A DNA stretch of 9,692 nucleotides, taken from the NCBI GenBank assembly GCA_015492395.1, contig WGFD01000171.1:1-9692 (forward strand), given 5' to 3'. The notes under the pieces are model-generated. The model saw only the letters and a list, made by a program, of their open reading frames with translations. It searched no databases and was not told where the DNA came from. Positions 8,487-9,692 of this stretch are shown piece by piece (within the stretch, counting starts at the first letter, position 1; each line of letters opens with the position of its first letter). This DNA is from Deltaproteobacteria bacterium (GTDB taxonomy: Bacteria; Desulfobacterota; GWC2-55-46; S146-70). Position numbers and translations under genes: made by a program.

Positions 8487-9355
8487 ACCTCTCCTTCTTG
8501 TTCGAGCTTGCTGCACAGTGGGAGGTAGGTATCCGGTCTCCTGTTCCTTAGAAAGCCCCAGCCTTCCTGAACCCTTTTGTTCATATTCAGGTCAATCCTG
8601 GCCAGCAGGACTTCTTCTGTATGGGAACCCGCCTTTTCGATGATCTTTCCGAAGGCGTCACATACAAAGGAGCCGCCCCAGAACTGGAGCCTGTCCTCTG
8701 TACCAGTGCGGTTTACGGCCGCTATATGGACGCCATTGGCTATCGCATGGGCACGTTGTATGGTCTCCCAGGCCTCCTGCCAGTCACCGTTCCGGGAGCG
8801 ATGATCTCTTATCCACCCTATCGCTGTCGGGTAGAATATGATCTCGGCACCCTTCAGTGTTTCTATTCTTGCCGCTTCGGGGAACCACTGGTCATAACAG
8901 ATGAGTATGCCGATCACTCCATAGCTTGTCCTGAAGACGGGATAGTCCGACTTCCCTTCCTTGAAGTAGTCTTTTTCATAGAAGAGTGGATCGAACGGGA
9001 TATGCGTCTTACGGTAGATTCCCGTGATAGTTCCATCGGTATCTATGACGGCGGCGGAGTTGAAGAACCCAGATGAGGTCTTCTCGAAGAGGGGAACTAT
9101 GATGATAATACCCTCTTCCCTTGCAATGCCTGAGAATAGTTCCGTCGACTCACCCGGAATGGTCTCGGCGTATGCATCTATATCGACATCTCTGTATTGT
9201 GGAAAATATATGGTCCTGAATAGCTCTTGCAGGCAGACGATATTGGCACCACTCTTTGCGGCCTCTCTCACCTTCGACGCCGTGCCATGGAGGTTCCTGT
9301 CCATGTCTTCCGAGACGGATGTCTGAATGAGTGCTGTTATAACTATTCTTTCCAT
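8483..9355 (-). CDS. aguB: N-carbamoylputrescine amidase
   Basis: It hydrolyses N-carbamoylputrescine to putrescine, ammonia and carbon dioxide. The 290-residue protein is a nitrilase-superfamily amidase with the Glu-Lys-Cys triad: Glu44 in CLQELF, Lys116 in YRKTHIP, Cys153 in ILICYDQWFPE. The YRKTHIPFDPLFYEKDYF region and the WQEAWETIQRAHAIANG segment (192-208) are typical of the carbamoylputrescine branch, and the adjacent agmatine deiminase gene supports this. The ATG at 9355 has GGAG (9361-9364) five bases upstream. The stop overlaps the aguA start by four bases. It is the first recognisable gene of its transcription unit and has a long upstream region. Confidence 0.95.
   Translation of the reverse strand: MERIVITALIQTSVSEDMDRNLHGTASKVREAAKSGANIVCLQELFRTIYFPQYRDVDIDAYAETIPGESTELFSGIAREEGIIIIVPLFEKTSSGFFNSAAVIDTDGTITGIYRKTHIPFDPLFYEKDYFKEGKSDYPVFRTSYGVIGILICYDQWFPEAARIETLKGAEIIFYPTAIGWIRDHRSRNGDWQEAWETIQRAHAIANGVHIAAVNRTGTEDRLQFWGGSFVCDAFGKIIEKAGSHTEEVLLARIDLNMNKRVQEGWGFLRNRRPDTYLPLCSKLEQEGEV
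8491..8496 (-). promoter_or_regulatory. Shine-Dalgarno of aguA, decides the start
   Basis: AAGGAG on the minus strand, inside the last codons of aguB, lies four bases before the ATG at 8486. The longer GTG start at 8516 has no comparable site. Confidence 0.7.
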
Positions 9356-9393
9356 AAATACTCCGGCTAGGCTATAAGATTCGCGCGCCTTAT

Positions 9394-9462
9394 ATCAGGT
9401 CCTTTTTACAGTACGTCCGCGATAGAACCTCTTGCCGGTTCACCCTGAGAGATATACCTGAT
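9394..9462 (-). repeat. Nested inverted repeats in the aguB leader
   Basis: On the minus strand ATCAGGT (9456-9462) is complementary to ACCTGAT (9394-9400), and inside lies GAACC (9437-9441) complementary to GGTTC (9425-9429) with a seven-base loop. The order allows a two-level RNA fold about 30 nt before the aguB ribosome site. It matches no riboswitch class I can name, and short repeats of this size can arise by chance. Confidence 0.35.
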
Positions 9463-9549
9463 CAATCTCCATATGGACATTAGTTATCACAAACATCCCA
9501 AAAAGACAATGAGTTCACGCGGCCCAAATCCACCGCCTAAAGTGTGGCA

Positions 9550-9596
9550 GCGCCCTTTGACTGCCTTTTAGCATGTTTTTAACTTATTCAGGGCGC
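9550..9596. repeat. Inverted repeat GCGCCCT / AGGGCGC
   Basis: GCGCCCT (9550-9556) and AGGGCGC (9590-9596) are perfect inverted copies 33 bases apart, with AT-rich sequence between. A competing 5-bp stem, GGCAG (9546-9550) with CTGCC (9561-9565), is followed by TTTT on the plus strand, a poor terminator shape. Its role is unknown. Confidence 0.35.
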
Positions 9597-9692
9597 CGGG
9601 CAAGTGCTGATCTTATTTCCTTAACCTGCAATCCACCATTTTGATTGATTTTAGACGCACCTATCCCGTTGTTTCCTCTTTTTCCTCTTAAA

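Larger units (their letters stand above)
9356..9692. other. Leader/intergenic region upstream of aguB, no confident gene
   Basis: No gene is recognised in these 337 bases. Noted are a weak extended -10 promoter match on the minus strand (TTGTCT 9504-9509, GATAAC 9483-9488, short 15-base spacer), nested inverted repeats closer to aguB (9394-9462), a larger inverted repeat (9550-9556 with 9590-9596), a 24-codon minus-strand frame (9480-9406), and a minus-strand frame open from the right edge to a stop at 9584. The last could be the 3' end of a gene lying outside the window. A 32-codon plus-strand frame starting near 9473 has no ribosome site and resembles nothing I know. Confidence 0.5.

Noticed and set aside
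8486..8516. GTG start for aguA giving ten extra basic residues
   Set aside because: The ATG at 8486 has its own Shine-Dalgarno and forms the ATGA overlap with aguB; the extra residues are outside the conserved family start.
9445..9463. TPP-riboswitch-like boxes on the plus strand (CTGAGA then ACCTGATC)
   Set aside because: The other conserved TPP elements (GGGTGC upstream, the TAAT-CCAGCG-AGGGA part downstream) are missing and no plus-strand gene follows.
9557..9585. Plus-strand promoter TTGACT-17-TAACTT
   Set aside because: The -10 matches only three of six bases and no plus-strand coding frame follows within the window.

Overview
This window reads as a stretch of bacterial chromosome of moderate GC content. 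All protein genes lie on the minus strand, so transcription runs right to left. Everything recognised is housekeeping or small-molecule metabolism; I see no mobile element, phage gene, CRISPR array or plus-strand gene. The order gap-pgk-tpiA-secG-tRNA-Leu, a separate type I 3-dehydroquinate dehydratase just upstream of gap, and the agmatine deiminase/N-carbamoylputrescine amidase pair suggest a Gram-negative lineage of the Desulfobacterota/Nitrospirota kind. That placement is inference from gene order and is not firm.

Right part (9692 to 4568, read leftward). About 340 bases without a recognisable gene lead into aguB. The aguB stop overlaps the aguA start as ATGA. The two enzymes convert agmatine to N-carbamoylputrescine and then to putrescine. 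After a 116-nt gap comes a GCS2/YbdK-type glutamate-amine ligase. Its stop overlaps, again as ATGA, the start of a gamma-glutamyltransferase-family protein with no signal peptide. That start codon sits inside a very GC-rich predicted hairpin. The set may link putrescine production with making and breaking a gamma-glutamyl bond; this is a hypothesis.

Middle (4567 to 3665). An AT-rich 97-nt spacer with a promoter-like element precedes aroD (shikimate pathway). A 107-nt leader with a strong Shine-Dalgarno then introduces gap.

Left part (3664 to 1). gap, pgk and tpiA encode three consecutive steps of lower glycolysis/gluconeogenesis. secG follows, with its own near-consensus sigma70-type promoter in the tpiA-secG spacer. 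The window ends inside a tRNA-Leu(GAG) gene. The adjacency of secG and tRNA-Leu(GAG) matches the secG-leuU arrangement of Escherichia coli.

Two start codons differ from the longest open frame. gap most likely starts at ATG 3664 rather than TTG 3670, and aguA at ATG 8486 rather than GTG 8516. No convincing intrinsic terminator was found anywhere.
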